Shown: positions 36,530-49,110, numbered from the stretch's first letter. The stretch: 64,000 nt of DNA from Diplocarpon mali (GCA_024741835.1 JAENRP010000037.1:161530-225529); one strand, 5' to 3'. A program made the numbers and translations. Notes: a model not told the origin generated them from the letters alone.

Positions 36530-38131
36530 ATGTCCATCCCCAGGTCGCCTTCATCTTCTGGATTGCTTCCTCTACCCGGCTCGCCGGGCTCCTCGTGGGC
36601 AGTCTACAAAGCCAGGTTCTGCGCGTTGTTTCGGGGGGCAGACACGGCGGTGGTCATCGCATTCTGGCTGTTCGGTACATCTNNNNNNNNNNNNNNNNNN
36701 NNNNNNNNNNNNGCAAGCCTACGCTCCCAACCTTGCGCCTATGTGCACACGATGCTGAATCTCTCCCAGGCCTCATCAACAATGTCTCCTACGTGATCAT
36801 CCTCTCCGCCGCCCTCGACCTCGTCGGTCCCAATGTGCCGAAAGGCGTCGTGCTGCTCGCAGACGTGCTCCCATCGTTCCTGACGAAGCTCATAGCGCCA
36901 TACTTCATCCACGCCGTCCCTCACTCCCTCCGAATCGTAGTCCTGTGCGGCTTGTCGGCGGCAGGCATGCTCCTCATCGCACTCACGCCGTCGGTCCTCA
37001 CGGGGGGATCTATAGGCGTGAAGCTGTTCGGGGTGGGGATGGCTTCATTGTCCAGCGGGGCCGGAGAACTGAGTCTGCTGGGCTTGACACACTACTACGG
37101 CCCCTTCAGTTTGGCGGCCTGGGGGTCGGGAACAGGAGGCGCGGGTCTTGTTGGAGCTGGCCTCTATGTCTTGTTGACGAATACCATGGGCTTGAGCGTG
37201 AGGAAGAGTTTGTTGGCTTGTGCTTTCCTGCCATTCATCATGCCGCTAGGTACGAGCCATTCTCTTCGTGGATTCTCATCTCTTCGAAGCGCTGTGGGCC
37301 TCCCGTAGCAAAGCTCTGCCAGACGACTCATGTGCGGACTCATACTAACCTTGCCTAGCATTCTTCATCATCCTTCCTCACGCACCTCTCCGCCGCGCCA
37401 GCGCAAAAGACTACACTCCCATCCCCCACAACTCCATGGCTGAGGAGGACATTACATCTCTCCCCACAGCATCCGCAGCAGATGCTCTCCTCTCCCCCGG
37501 CCCCGCCAGCGTCTCCGAAGCCTACACGACACACTCTCAACCCGCCAGCCCGTCTGCCAGCCCGTCTTCCTCCATCAAGCAAAACCTCTCGCGCACCTCG
37601 CGTCTCTTCTTCCCCTACATGCTCCCCCTCCTCCTTGTCTACATTGCCGAATACACCATCAACCAAGGCGTCTCCCCCACACTCCTCTTCCCCTTGCCCA
37701 GCACACCCTTCACTTCATATCGCTCCTTCTACCCTCTATACGCCTTCCTCTACCAACTCGGCGTCTTCATCTCGCGCTCCTCCACCCCTTTCTATCGGCT
37801 TCACAACCTCTACCGTCCCTCCCTACTCCAGCTCCTCAACCTCGCTCTGCTGATTCTGCACTCGATCTATTTCTTCCTCCCGAGCGTGTACATCATCTTC
37901 CTGGTCGTGTTCTGGGAGGGACTCCTAGGAGGCGCCGTGTATGTGAATACCTTTGCCGAGATTATGGACAACGTCCCGCTAAGGGAGAGAGAGTTCAGTC
38001 TGGGCGCGACCAGTGTTAGCGATAGTGCGGGCATTTGCGTGGCAAGTTTGATCGGGATGGCTATCGAGGGAAGATTGTGTGGGCTTAATGTTGAGAGAGG
38101 AAGGCCATGGTGTAGGGATTTGGATCTCTGA
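36530..38131 (+). CDS. BTN1: Battenin (CLN3 family) vacuolar membrane protein
   Basis: Exons 36530-36674, 36770-37249 and 37359-38131 give 465 residues, normal for fungal Btn1. Intron 1 (GTACAT to TCTCCCAG) holds the 30-N gap, so the coding sequence is not affected. Intron 2 has donor GTACGA, branch CTAAC and acceptor GCCTAG. The family signature starts at the exon 1/2 join with [18 protein letters not shown] and [19 protein letters not shown]. Further blocks are [54 protein letters not shown] and a C-terminus near GRPWCRDL. Many hydrophobic segments fit a multi-pass membrane protein. Btn1/CLN3 proteins act at the vacuole or lysosome and affect pH and amino-acid handling. A Ser/Pro/Ala-rich loop lies around residues 230-285. 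Confidence 0.93.
36683..36712. other. Assembly gap (30 N) inside BTN1 intron 1
   Basis: Run of 30 N lying wholly within the first BTN1 intron. Confidence 0.99.
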
Positions 38132-40087
38132 TCTTATAGTGGCCTGGGCATAAGATACGATCTGATTGAGAATGTGGATGGATATTGAGAAGATTTATTA
38201 GATCCTTGCAATAATAGCACACTTAATGGGAAATCTTCCCTTTCCATGTCATTCATATCGCGAAAAGCAGGCTGTGATTGATATAAGCATTCAGACTCGG
38301 ATTCGAACGTGGATCTTTCATTCGACAGCTCAAACTTGACGACATGATACAACCAAGATACTAAAAACATAGAAATGATCCACGACACATCTGCGAAGAT
38401 GAAGGGACTGAGGGGTGGGTGGGCTTCAGTAGTGATAATACAAGTTGGGTATCAGTGGAAACGCTCTTTATTGCCGAGTCTTGCTTGTTTCCACTTCAGC
38501 ACTCAAATGCTTTCCACTTTTGACTGACCAAACGCCCTCTTCTCATTATCTTACTTCAAAGAGAGAGGGGGCGGGGAGCAAGGAGGCATCCTGTACACGC
38601 GCGAAAAGCGCATAAGGTGGATAGGCAGAGTTCTGCTGATATATGTTACATATAGACAAGGTGGTATCTGCACTGGCGTGGATTGGATGCGGCTGCTTCA
38701 ATGGAAGGCCGAGGACGAGCCTGGTATCGCTACCCTTCTTCTGAGAAACTACAGTGGCTTACTGCAGGTGGGGTGAATGCGGCAGCTTGGTTGAAGACCG
38801 AAGATTAGCCTGTGATCGCTACCCCTTTCCTAGAAACACCCTCGCTACCCCTGAATCTGAGCGTGGATCTGTGGAGACAGTCTTGAGTCTTGTAGTATAT
38901 GCGTTCTGCGGTGCTGATGGCAAAGAGCGTTCGAGTCCTCGGCTTGCTCGGAGCAGGTCGATTGAATATCTTTGGCAGCAGAGACCCCCCCCCCAATGCG
39001 CTCTAGCAGCGGTGCTCTTCCATCTAAAGCAGCCCGGAGCATCTTCTGATCATCCCCTCTGTATTAAGGTCCTGTACGCGCGAGCATGTGTATTCGATGG
39101 AAGAGCTCAGAGCTGCGATGGTGCGAGAAGGAAGAGTGTTTCTTCAGTGCCAACGCTTCCGGCTGATAGTGAGAGAGTGCTCCGCCGTAAAAGAGGCGAG
39201 GCGGCGAGATGTGGTGCTTGAGGTCGATGAGGCGTGGGAGGTGTTTTGTGCGCGCCAGGCTGCTGTGCTATCGGGAGCAGGACGGCTCGAGGGGATACGG
39301 ATCTGCTGACCTTGAGAGAAAAGGTTGGATGGGGATTAATGGTGGCTTCTCTGAGCGGGTCAGATGGATTTGAGGAATTTGGTGGTGAGTGGGTTGTATT
39401 TCGAGTTTTTATCTCGTCGATTGCGGAGTCGTAGTATGAGACGCCTGGGGTAAGCTGAGGAGACGACCTGTTAGGACTGGTTCTGATAATGTTAAGATGA
39501 AGGAATACCGGAGTAGAAGGCAAGGTGTTGAATCTTTGATCGCCAAGGTTTGATGGTACTTTGAGTGGTCTGGAGGTCTCGAGACGTAAAAATCTCGAGA
39601 CTCGAGAATCGACTCTTGTATGGGTGATTGATCACGCAGGGCTGGTCCAATCACTGCCAAGATTATCTGAAGTCTCTTGAACTGTCAGATTTCCTCCCCT
39701 GCAGCTGCACTGGGCTATAATGTGAGCACAAGATATGCTTTTCTTGCTAAATGCTTTGATTCCACCTTCTTTTAACTTCACTCCCAAGCACGTTCACATG
39801 TTTCTAAACAAAAAAATACAAATTAGAACGCAAACATTTACATTGGACAGCCTCTGATTATCTTTGCACTCTCAACCATGTGTTTCGTTAAGGGATTCTT
39901 CCATATTCGACAAAAATGGAGCGATATTTTTAAGTGGGTCCGTGCTCCTAGAGGCAGACAAGACACTTTAAAGGCAGGAAAAATATCTTGAACAGCTCTT
40001 GACAACCTCTTTCCAACAGACACATCACAGAGTTGTGATTCTTTCAACACAATCATCAAAACGACCAAACCCTTGTGATCACTCATC
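38132..40087. other. Intergenic, no gene recognised
   Basis: Nearly 2 kb. Frames at 38754-39221 (plus) and 39107-39523 (minus) overlap and show no known motifs, so I do not call either. An imperfect tandem repeat is listed separately. Confidence 0.45.
38681..38838. repeat. Imperfect tandem duplication of about 70 bases
   Basis: Copy A (about 38681-38749) and copy B (about 38771-38838) share in order GATG/GAATGCGGC.GCTT, GAAG.CCGA.GA, GCCTG..ATCGCTACCC and GAAAC. They are separated by about 20 bases. Divergence is visible, so this is an old duplication. No function is suggested. Confidence 0.55.
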
Positions 40088-40861
40088 ATGGTACGTCCCG
40101 CTTTGCTAACCGAGTTTGTTTACTTTCCATTTTCAGCCTTGTGGGGCGCGATGGAGCTACCCCACGACGCGCAATTCTAAGTTACCCTTCCCATTGAATA
40201 TATACACAAGAATCCTAACAAAGATATGTGTAGACTCACAGCCCCAATACTGTAACTCGGCTTACGCTGGGTTTTCGAGATAGCGAGCTGGCCCGCGAGC
40301 TTTTGCGCTTCCCTATTCTTCAAGACCTCGACGTCAAGGGCTCCTTCAACAGCAGACAAATCCAACCATCCCAGCCGCAAATTCAGTATATCGAAGCCGC
40401 CATGGTCCAAGCCCGCGGTGTTGAAGCCTCGACTCCGTGTACTAGATGCAGCCGTCATGCGGGCCCGTTCCTGACCTGCAAGCACATGGTTCCCGTTCGT
40501 CGCAGCGTGGTTGACACTGTCATTGACAAGCTCTTCCTCAACGGTGCTTGCGCCAACTGCTACTTCGGTCGTAAGGGTGCTCAGTGCTCGCTCCGCAGTA
40601 GGTTTTCAAGATTCAGTGGGAGGGTGAATGGGCTGGCCTTGGAACTGATTGACTGCAGAGGCACATGAGAAGCAGTATGGCGTCAAGGTCAACTACAATC
40701 GAAAGAAGGACGAGAACGGCAAGTATCGTAAGAAGAGATCTGCTGATCCTTCGAGTAAGCTTCGACAAAATCCTCTGCTTCGAGCTGGCCTCTTCAACAC
40801 TAACATCAACTCAGCCACCATGGTACTCCGATCTTCCGGTGGCGCTACTGTTCGAGCTTAA
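40088..40861 (+). CDS. DUF3716 domain protein
   Basis: A four-exon model fits well: 40088-40090, 40137-40180, 40242-40597 and 40659-40861, giving 201 residues. The first exon is just the ATG, before donor GTACGT. Intron 2 has branch CCTAAC and acceptor CTCACAG. Intron 3 has donor GTAGGT and acceptor ACTGCAG. The core holds a cysteine pattern typical of fungal DUF3716: CTRCSRHAGPFLTCKHM, then GACANCYFGRKGAQCSLR. The four paired cysteines suggest a small metal-binding fold, but no activity is known. The tail is Lys/Arg-rich (KDENGKYRKKRS), as in many nuclear proteins. If the two 5' introns are wrong, the start would be the ATG at 40402. Confidence 0.75.
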
Positions 40862-42068
40862 GTTCACTGGGAGAGCCTTCCTTTGCGGAATTGTTCATAC
40901 TTTGATACCAGTGATTATATAGCGGGGAATGAAAAGATATCAATCGCGATTCGGTAGGACTCCCGCCACATCGACAATAGGTAGAACTTCTACAACCCAG
41001 AAATCGCACTTGCATTTGAAGAGGTCATTTTGACCGCATATATTCTTTCCGAACCTCGAAGGTGATCTGCTACGTGAACTTGAAAATAAATTTGAATGAG
41101 TCTGGACACAAGTGTGCTGGATTTTGCTACTAGCTAGTCGCGAATACGCCAGTTTATGTGGCTCGTGGATATCAGATATGTTGCAGATCCAAAGTGAGAG
41201 ATTTTGGAATGTATTTCAATGTATTTGAAAAAGAATGGGCGATTGCTCTTCTTTGGAATGAGCCAACGATTATTGTTATTACTGAGGTAGAATTGGAGGA
41301 GTATTACGCGTAAATATCAATCTTTAAATCAGGCTTACAGCTGAGTCTCTACTCACTTCTCATCGGGTTTCACAGCTACTATGTTCCTCCTTCAAGGATA
41401 GCGATTCTGGTCTTGAGCCTTACGTCTAAGTGTAAGTATCGCAAATTAGACACCTCTGCCTTCAAGCATTAGATACATGTTACAGCCCTGAGGCGGTTTA
41501 ATTTGAGACTCATTATGAAGCTTCGGGTTCTAGAATGAAATAGATCACTGTCAATGATTCGAGCCCCCTTGAGATTAGAGTTTCGGCGGTCCTAATTTGT
41601 AAATTATCGCAAACTTCATACATGTATTAAGTGATATCAATCTTTCACAAATGTAAACCTTCAGCAAGCTTTAGATTGATCCTAGAAATCACCAACGGCG
41701 GCCAATGGCCACAAGACACAGTAGTGAACTGGCTGCCAGGATTTCCTGGCATTGTGCCAATAAGATAAACATATGAAATTGTTGAAACTTACGTGTGACT
41801 TTTCTATTTTGAGATCTTTATCATCGAAAAAATGCGCATAGACTAGGGCCTGGTTCTTGAACTTTTGGCTTTTCAAAGAGTCTTCTTCTAATAGAAAAGA
41901 GCGTTTACATAATCAAAAAGCGCTATGCTTTCATTCGAGGCAAACTTCTATCAAAGAATGGCCTGACAACTATTTTCGATAGCAACGTGACCATATATTA
42001 TTGACTTATTTCGCCCTCAAAGCCTTTTGATCTCTGCCCATGAGCCTCCGCCGATGCTGGATGCAATA
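40862..42068. other. No gene recognised
   Basis: AT-rich DNA with short frames only. It lies between the DUF3716 gene and a ruined minus-strand gene. Confidence 0.5.
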
Positions 42069-44205
42069 TCAATTACGCCAGTGCTCCAACAACTCCCAAC
42101 ACCAAAGTTCAAGCTGCTCTGCTACTCGCTGCACAGCCGCTTTATCCTTACCCGCAACCACCAAGCCGATCCAAGTATCCGTCGTCATAAGATCCTCATA
42201 CCACGCCGTGATGACCAAGCCAGCTGCGCCGATCTCGCTTCCAAACTTGTCCAAGAATTAGGTCATGTTCAACTTCGTCCTCATAAGTGAAATTATTCTC
42301 GCCTCTTTAAACCCTCTCTTCTTTGCGAAGAATCCATCCAGGAATCCCAGGACTATAGATTCGGGTGGCCGAACATTCAGGTACACGATCCATATTTTTC
42401 CTTTTAGATCTTCTATGATGTCGATCTCCACCGCCCCGGAATATCACATGTCGCGTAAGAAGCCGGCGGTATTCTCCATACTTTTCGCAAACCGTTGTTT
42501 CAATGCCTCTAAATTCGCGTAAGTCATCAACACGCCTAGATGTTGTCTCCGTTCATATTCTGCTCGGCACGGAGATGAAAGCTGGCCTCATCTTCCGGTG
42601 AAGTAATAAAGTAATTGCGCGGCTGATGTTGGCTCCAGGCATGCAAATGACAAATTCAGAGACTAATATAGATGCTGAACATTAGATTACAGATACTCGT
42701 ATAGACGAGATTATCTTCGAGTATTGTGCGGAGGTTGCTGACGAGCTTCATTCGATAATCGAAAGTCTGCACAAGGAGTGTACCTTTGCCAGCTACTGTC
42801 TGCTGCAATTTGACTGCAAATGGTAACGGGCGGTTGATTATGGTGCCAAAAGCTTCGTGCCCCCACTCATGAATGATCTCCTCATCGAGAAGTGGCTCGA
42901 TGAATAACTGCGACAGAGGCTTTTGTTGAGCCTGCAAATGGCGCTGATGGATTTTTTCATCCGTTCCGAGGTCGATTACATGGCATACTCGCGTGTTAAG
43001 TGATTAATGGGCTTAGCCACGCTTCGAAAGAACTTCGTAGAGCATGTCAGATTCGATGATGCAAGGAAATTTTCCATGCCATCAACTGCGAGTGTAGCAG
43101 CAAATCTTGCTACCTGGCCACGCATAGAGTTTTTCAACGAATGTTCGCCAGTATAGATCATTTTCAATCTCTGAGGGTAGGCGATGCTGGAAAAGAGTGA
43201 GTCCTCAGACTTTTTGATATGACTTGAATGACCTTATCCTGGTCAGTCCCGGGGCAGACATCATACAAAATCACAGGCATGTTTCCAGCGCAGAAAGCAA
43301 ACTTCTGGACTCCCACAACACTTTGGATTAGGATGCACGGGCTTATGGACTTCTTCGTCTTTTCTTATGAATATTGTCGATTCTAGAATCGTGGTAGAGA
43401 TAACGCTGGTTGGGGCGACGAAGTCCCATTTGTTATGGTGCAACCAAGACTATGTGCTCAACAGCATTAGAAATTTCTTCGGCATAGAAATCTGCAAGGG
43501 TTTTGTCAAGAGTGATAGGCGAAATCTTGATTCCAGCCATATTAGGCAACGGATAAGTGTCTCGAGGGCACGAGTGGTTCGAGATATCAGACGTTTGAAA
43601 CTGAATCCGATCGCGCGCCCAGGTAAAATTCGTATACTTGACGTGAAATTTGATGTTTTCAATCGAGTTGAAGTATCTTTATCCTCGGGAGATATGGTGT
43701 AAAGATATTAGGGAATAAGGCCTGACTCGAAGAGACAGTGTATAAATACTGGCTGGCCACTTTTTAGACTCAATCCTGTTGAGACCATAAGGCTCCTATG
43801 AATATGCAGGTTAATGTTAGCGAAATTGAAACTTTCTCCTGCAGAAGTAAAATATGTAAGAGTGTGTTTCAATGTGCTTTGAGTGGATCTCAGGATAAAG
43901 ACCTTCTGGTGTCTATGAAAAGCCCAAGACCTCTTATGTGCTGGGCCAAGGCAGGCCTGCGCTCAATGGTGAACCGATCCGGAAACACTTCAGGACTATA
44001 AGGCCAGAACAATAGTTCAATTACTCTCGCTGCCTAAAATATAAGCTTCAAAACTTGCGTTACAATATAAATGAATACCAGAATGTGATGGATAGCGGAA
44101 AGTTAGAAACTTTATAGCGGCGCCAACAAGATTCTCTTATGACCCTGCTTCATCTAGAGACAATTAGTTTCAGGAGTTCAAGCGGCAGCAGCCGGATGGA
44201 TATTC
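42069..44205 (-). pseudogene. Ruined minus-strand gene(s), F-box-like at one end
   Basis: Protein-like stretches follow one another on the minus strand but change frame or hit stops many times. Near 44150-44200 an F-box-like start reads IRLLPLELLKLIVSR. At 43960-43890 there is PALAQHIRGLGLFIDTRRS, and at 43680-43440 WARDRIQFQTSDISNHS. Then come KDEEVHKPVHPNPKCCGSPE (43360), KVIQVISKSLRTHSF (43230), RGQVARFAATLAVDGMENF (43120), DEEIIHEWGHEAFGTIINRP (42880), KGKIWIVYLNVRPPESIVL (42390) and AAGLVITAWYEDLMTTDTW (42220). At least six breaks separate them. They may represent one long gene or two adjacent ones. The family is not recognised beyond the F-box-like start. Confidence 0.55.
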
Positions 44206-44634
44206 ATACCATGCAGTTGCCATCAGCTAGCTTAAAATCACTAACTTCTCATTTACTTCAAGTATCTCGTTTCATATTCACGCTAAAGCTCCAAAGACTT
44301 TGTTTATTTTCTACCTCCGCAAATGAAAATATCTGTGCTTGTTTCACGCAGCAATTTATCGATGAAAAGAACTCACCTACTTCAGAGATAATAATGAAAC
44401 CTTAGAATGAAGCGTGAACTGTAAAATCATTTAAATCAGAGTTTGAGCAGAGCGAGTACTGACTTTGCAGGACCCGCGAATGATAAGACCCAGGAGAGCA
44501 AGCCATAGAATTTTGCAGCGTTACTGGTAGGTATCAAACAATCTGGAACGAGGTGTATGTATCACTGTCAATGAGTCATAGAATCTTGACTGCTATGAAA
44601 ACTTCGTCGTCGCACAGTTTCCGGGCACAGGTAT
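44206..44634. other. Intergenic, no gene recognised
   Basis: About 430 bases downstream of AMA1 with no recognisable feature. Confidence 0.4.
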
Positions 44635-47222
44635 CTACCTAATGACCTCACCTTCCTTATCGATACCCTCCAGCCCCTCAAGAATATCACTTCCACCCAA
44701 AAGCCCTTCTCCACCTACCGTTGCTTTCTGGCCTGCAGTCCAAACTTCATGGAACTTAACACTTTCATCACTGGATGCCACAACGATGCAGCCCTCGGTG
44801 GCAGTCCGGCTCAGCCCGCGGACCCCTTCTCGGCTTGTTTGGATCTGACTTTCGTTTGGGCCACCTGGGTATGAAATAGCGTACAGCGCACGATGTTCGC
44901 CCTCCCAGGGGATCGCCGCTACTTGTTTGCACTCTGGCCAAGAGAAGACGGCAATCCGGTATGGGTGTTCGGGTTGAGCGTAGCCAAAGGTGGCAGCTAT
45001 CTCGCGGCGGGTAGTTGACCAAATAAGCGACGTGACTTGCGCTGCAACGCTGATCGTCGCAAGGCATGTCCCGGATGTTGTGTGGAAGAAATGTATGCAT
45101 TTATCATTGCTTCCACCTCCGGTAGCAACAAGCCCATCGCGCCACGGGCAAAATGCGATTGCTTTAACTGCAGCGCCGTGGACCCATCGATGCTTCTCGG
45201 TACCAGGTTTGATTTCCTTGACACATCCCTGGCCTGTAAGTGTATGAATACGCCGGACACCATCAGCGCCAATGAAGACCTCTTCCAGAGCCTGCGCTTC
45301 GTCGCGAATTTTTTGAAGTACGTCATTTGTACGAAATAAGCAGCACAGGTTGTCATTTCCTCCTGTAGCAAGTAGGTTCCCATCACAAGAGAACGAAAGC
45401 CCGCAGATCTGCTGCGAGTGAACAGAGATACGTGCAAGCAGGCTCATGGATCCCGACCAGCCGTTCCGAGCCACTTCCCAGTTTTCTGGCCATTCAATGG
45501 AGTAGTAGTAAACATGGCCAACCTCGTCCCCAACGAGAAGATCTTCTGTCTTCACGGAGATACTGGGCGAAGTTGGACATCGCGAGGGTCGCATGGTAAC
45601 TTGTGGTCTCCAAGTCAAGCAAGCGATTGGTGATGGCTGTTGAACTTCAAATCGAGGTAGCATACTGTCGTACAGAGACACTAGGCTCAGTGATCCATCT
45701 GACTTGCCAAAAGCAAGAATACTTTTCGCTCCCTGGGTTGAGGAAAATGCGAGAGATGTGAGCCATGACCCATTTGTCGTCCCTCCATTGAGAAGGTGGA
45801 CACCTTGCATCTCAGACCACGCATACAACATGGAGCCAAGACCGACCGCAAGGGTGTGGCAGGTTTTAGAGTATGCCAGGACCGAACAATAGAAATCATC
45901 GCGCAGATTGGGAGCATCCAGAACTGTAGGTGATATCAGTGAGGTAATTAGACAATGGTTATGACACTTATTTGAAAGGCGCCATAGGAAGACTTCGGGC
46001 TTCCTCAGCGACTTGAAGTTCTATTCTGCGTTAGTTGATTCAGTATTGCGGTGATAGTAAGCTGCTTACTTCGATCCGGTATGCCGCTGACCCATTCTGT
46101 GCCCAGCCAGGTTGTCTTAAAATCTTTACTACTCAAGGTTCTTTTGTCGTCGGGCCTAGACTTTAATGGAGATGTAGAAGAATCCCGAAATTCAAAAACT
46201 CGGCCTACACGGTCCAGCTCCAGCGCTTCTGCTAGGCGACTTTCATGTCTTTCCTTGTCTTCTTGGGCTTTCGGTTTCGCAGTAAAAGATGTAGTGTAAA
46301 GAGGTGCGTTCGTCCCACTTCCAAGCAGACCTCCCCGCCCATTTGAAACACCACTTATAGGGGCAAGTCCACCTACTCTCCAGATAGTACCTACGCTAAC
46401 CTGGCTGGATCAGTATTGGTTGAAGGGGACGACGTGTTGCCCAAGTGGTACTTTAGTCAGATGGCTTGGTAAATATGATTGGTGAATCTCGACGGTCGTT
46501 ACTTACTTGCCGTTCGCCGTTCGTAGCCACAGGATCCCTTTGAAAAGTAAGAACGGTTGCACTCCCGCTCCCACTCCGATTGCTAGAGAAGTTACGCCGA
46601 GGTTCGGGACGGATTGCATTGGTAATCGGAGACGTCGCTCTTCTGCGAGGATTAAACGCATCCGGGCTTGCATCCTTGTGCCGCAATAGCTTTTCATCTG
46701 TTGTCAATACTCGAGGATCTTTACTGGCTCGGAAACTTTCCACCGCGGAATCAAGTGTAGGCCGCTTCGGTAAGAACCTGTCTGGTGCTCTGAGGGAACC
46801 GGAAGATGTCGAACTAGTAAATGCTTTCAACGACGGACGACGCCGGGCATTGAGTGTGCGAGGATTAACTCTAGGTAGGGTCGATGTAGAAAGGACCCGC
46901 TTCTCGGTATCAGATGGGCCATCGTATTGACTTAGGACAATAGAGCTCTTGTAAAAGGGGACGATGAATGATTTCCCAGAAGTAAGCTTTGGGGATACAT
47001 CCACTTTGACCGACGATGTCCTCAGATAAGGAACCTGGAAATACTCGAGCACTACACCCGGTCAGATCAACCAGATGGAAGATCGAGCTGCTCACCTGCA
47101 TCGTAGTATGTCTGCTTCACATAGCCACGGATAGCTGCTGGACGGGGTTGATAGAAATCGGTCTCTGCGGGGTCAGTCTTGTAAGCCCGTTTCTTGAACG
47201 AATCGCTTCCTCGGGATGCCAT
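44635..47222 (-). CDS. AMA1: Meiosis-type APC/C activator, WD40 (Ama1/Mfr1-like)
   Basis: Exons are 47222-47096, 47051-46507, 46400-46070, about 46020-45971 and 45922-44635, for roughly 780 residues. Cdc20/Cdh1-family proteins recruit substrates to the anaphase-promoting complex. The C-box is visible as DRFLPKR near residue 131, a seven-bladed WD40 propeller fills the last ~400 residues, and the chain ends in Ile-Arg, the tail that docks on the APC/C. I choose Ama1 over Cdc20/Cdh1 from the long N-terminal region and the sequence LDAPNLRDDFYCSVLAYSKT entering the propeller. The exon 4 to 5 join is a problem: after the expected PMAPFK the sequence reads AAATAAGTG, with no GT donor in phase. A two-base loss at the junction would explain this, so the gene may be broken here or the assembly may be wrong. 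Confidence 0.8.
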
Positions 47223-47751
47223 GCTGGTACAAAAACGAATGGATCGAGGAGGCTGAAGGTAGACCGCAACGAAAGTGCGGGCTATCAACTCTTCTCTCTA
47301 TTAATGAAAAGAACGGACATCAAAAGAATAGGATAACAAATGGATATTTTGAAAAGAAAGAACAGAGAGTCCAAGATCTGATCCTGGCGGTCTCTTGGTT
47401 CCTGATATCAATGAATGTCGACCAGGCTTGGGTGCCGGCGAGGACCCAGGCAAAGCTGGAAAGGAGTTGATACTTTGATGCAATTGAGCTTTACCGTATT
47501 ATCGATGCTAATGATAATGGAAGTTGTTAGTAGATCCTTCGGTATCCTCAGTGGTTCGAGTGAGGCACAAAAAATGAAGGAGAGAGAGGAAGAAAGGACG
47601 CTAATAATATTAATCGCTGAGTCATGTCGACATCGCTTATCCGATAATTGACTCGCGACTTCCAATCTCTACATGAAGCAGCTACCTGGATATTATCGTG
47701 ATTTCCGACGGCCAGCTTCATATTGGCGCTAACACGCTCGCATTTATAATC
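47223..47751. promoter_or_regulatory. Shared upstream region of AMA1 and BET4
   Basis: The two starts diverge across 529 bases. No specific motif was singled out; short frames here look like chance. Confidence 0.45.
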
Positions 47752-49110
47752 ATGGCAAGCGTATGATCTCTGCGCTCTTTCGAGAAGCAAGACTGATCTT
47801 TACGACAGCATGGTGTCTCTCGAACGGCGACAACAGCACAAAGGACAGATGCTCAGCGGTTAGAAGAGCAGAAGGAGATTGTCAAATACCAGGAGCTGGA
47901 GGATCTGATCAGGGTGAAGGTGCGTGATGAGTAATGCCAAATTGCCTCTGCTGATGCCGGAGAAGGTTGCAGAGCGCCAGTACACCGTCGAAGTCTTCGA
48001 GCTCACGTCGAAACTTCTCAAGAAGAACCCCGAATACTACACGATATGGAACGTCCGCAGACGCTTGCTAATTTATGGATTATTCTCCAAACCATCGGAT
48101 TTATCATCGCCCTTGACGGTGTCGCCGAGTACTTTTCCGACCGACACTACCAAAGCCTCTTCCGAAACCTCATCCTCCTCTACTACCGCGCCGTCAGCGG
48201 CCTTGACCACGACCCCGCAGAGCCCAAGCTCCCAGAATCATGGGAGGAATGGTACAACTCTTAATTTTATCACGGCGGATCTCGAGTTCTTGTTCCCTAT
48301 CATGATGGAATATCCGAAATGCTATTGGCTGTGGAATTATCGGTTATGGATATTAGAGCAAGCCAACCAGCGACTGGAGCCGGATGTTGCGAGGGAGTTA
48401 TGGAAACGAGAGCTGATATTGGTGAGCAAGATGTTGATCAAGGACAGCCGGAACTTTCATGGGTGGGGCTATCGTAGGAAGGTTGTGTCCGAGCTGGAGA
48501 GCGTCCATTTGAACGGAAAGAGCATGGTGGAGTCTGAATTCGAATATACTACGAAGATGATACATGCACCTAAAGGGCTGTCCAATTTCTCGGCCTGGCA
48601 CAACCGTAGTAAACTGATACCTCGACTTCTGGACGAAAGGAATGCAAACGACATTGTGAGGCAGCTGTTCCTGGACGATGGTAAGCAAAGATTGTCCTGC
48701 AGAAAGGGTATCTGCTGATAGAATTAGAATTTGATCTTGTCATCTCAGCAATGTATACCGACTCGTACCCCTACGCGCAATCTGTTTGGTTCTATTACCA
48801 ATTTCTCATGACTACTATCACTGATCATGTTGGACATGCTACTATCACGCCCAATTTCACGAAAGACGATCGTATCGCGTATGTTGGGAAACAGCTTATA
48901 ATTCTGCGCGACATGTTGGACGGTGCCGAGGACTGCAAATGGATCTACGACGCTCTCATTGAACATTCAATAGCACTTTGCCTGATGGAAGAGCGGGAGC
49001 CGCTACTTCAAGAGAAGCAGGATTGCAAAGCATGGCTATCAGAGCTTCGGAAGCTGGATCCATTCAGGAATGGCAGGTGGGATGATCTGGAAAAGACACT
49101 AAGGGACTGA
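47752..49110 (+). CDS. BET4: Rab geranylgeranyltransferase alpha subunit
   Basis: Exons 47752-47760, 47809-47919, 47963-48680 and 48728-49110 give 406 residues. The first exon is only nine bases (Met-Ala-Ser), joined through GTATGA...ACGACAG to HGVSRTATTAQ. The enzyme, a dimer with Bet2, attaches geranylgeranyl to C-terminal cysteines of Rab GTPases. Prenyltransferase alpha repeats are evident as YYTIWNVRRRLL, YWLWNYRLWILEQ, FHGWGYRRKVV, FSAWHNRSKLI and SVWFYYQFLM. A Ser/Thr-rich insert of about 60 residues sits between the first two, as in other filamentous fungi. The in-frame acceptor for exon 3 is CCGGAG, which is not a strong polypyrimidine site, so that boundary is the least sure. Confidence 0.92.

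Noticed and set aside
38754..39221. 155-codon plus-strand frame downstream of BTN1
   Set aside because: It overlaps a minus frame of similar size and a tandem repeat, and has no recognisable motif or splice support.
48046..48264. Alternative frame inside BET4 (72 codons)
   Set aside because: The prenyltransferase repeats continue in the other frame across this stretch.
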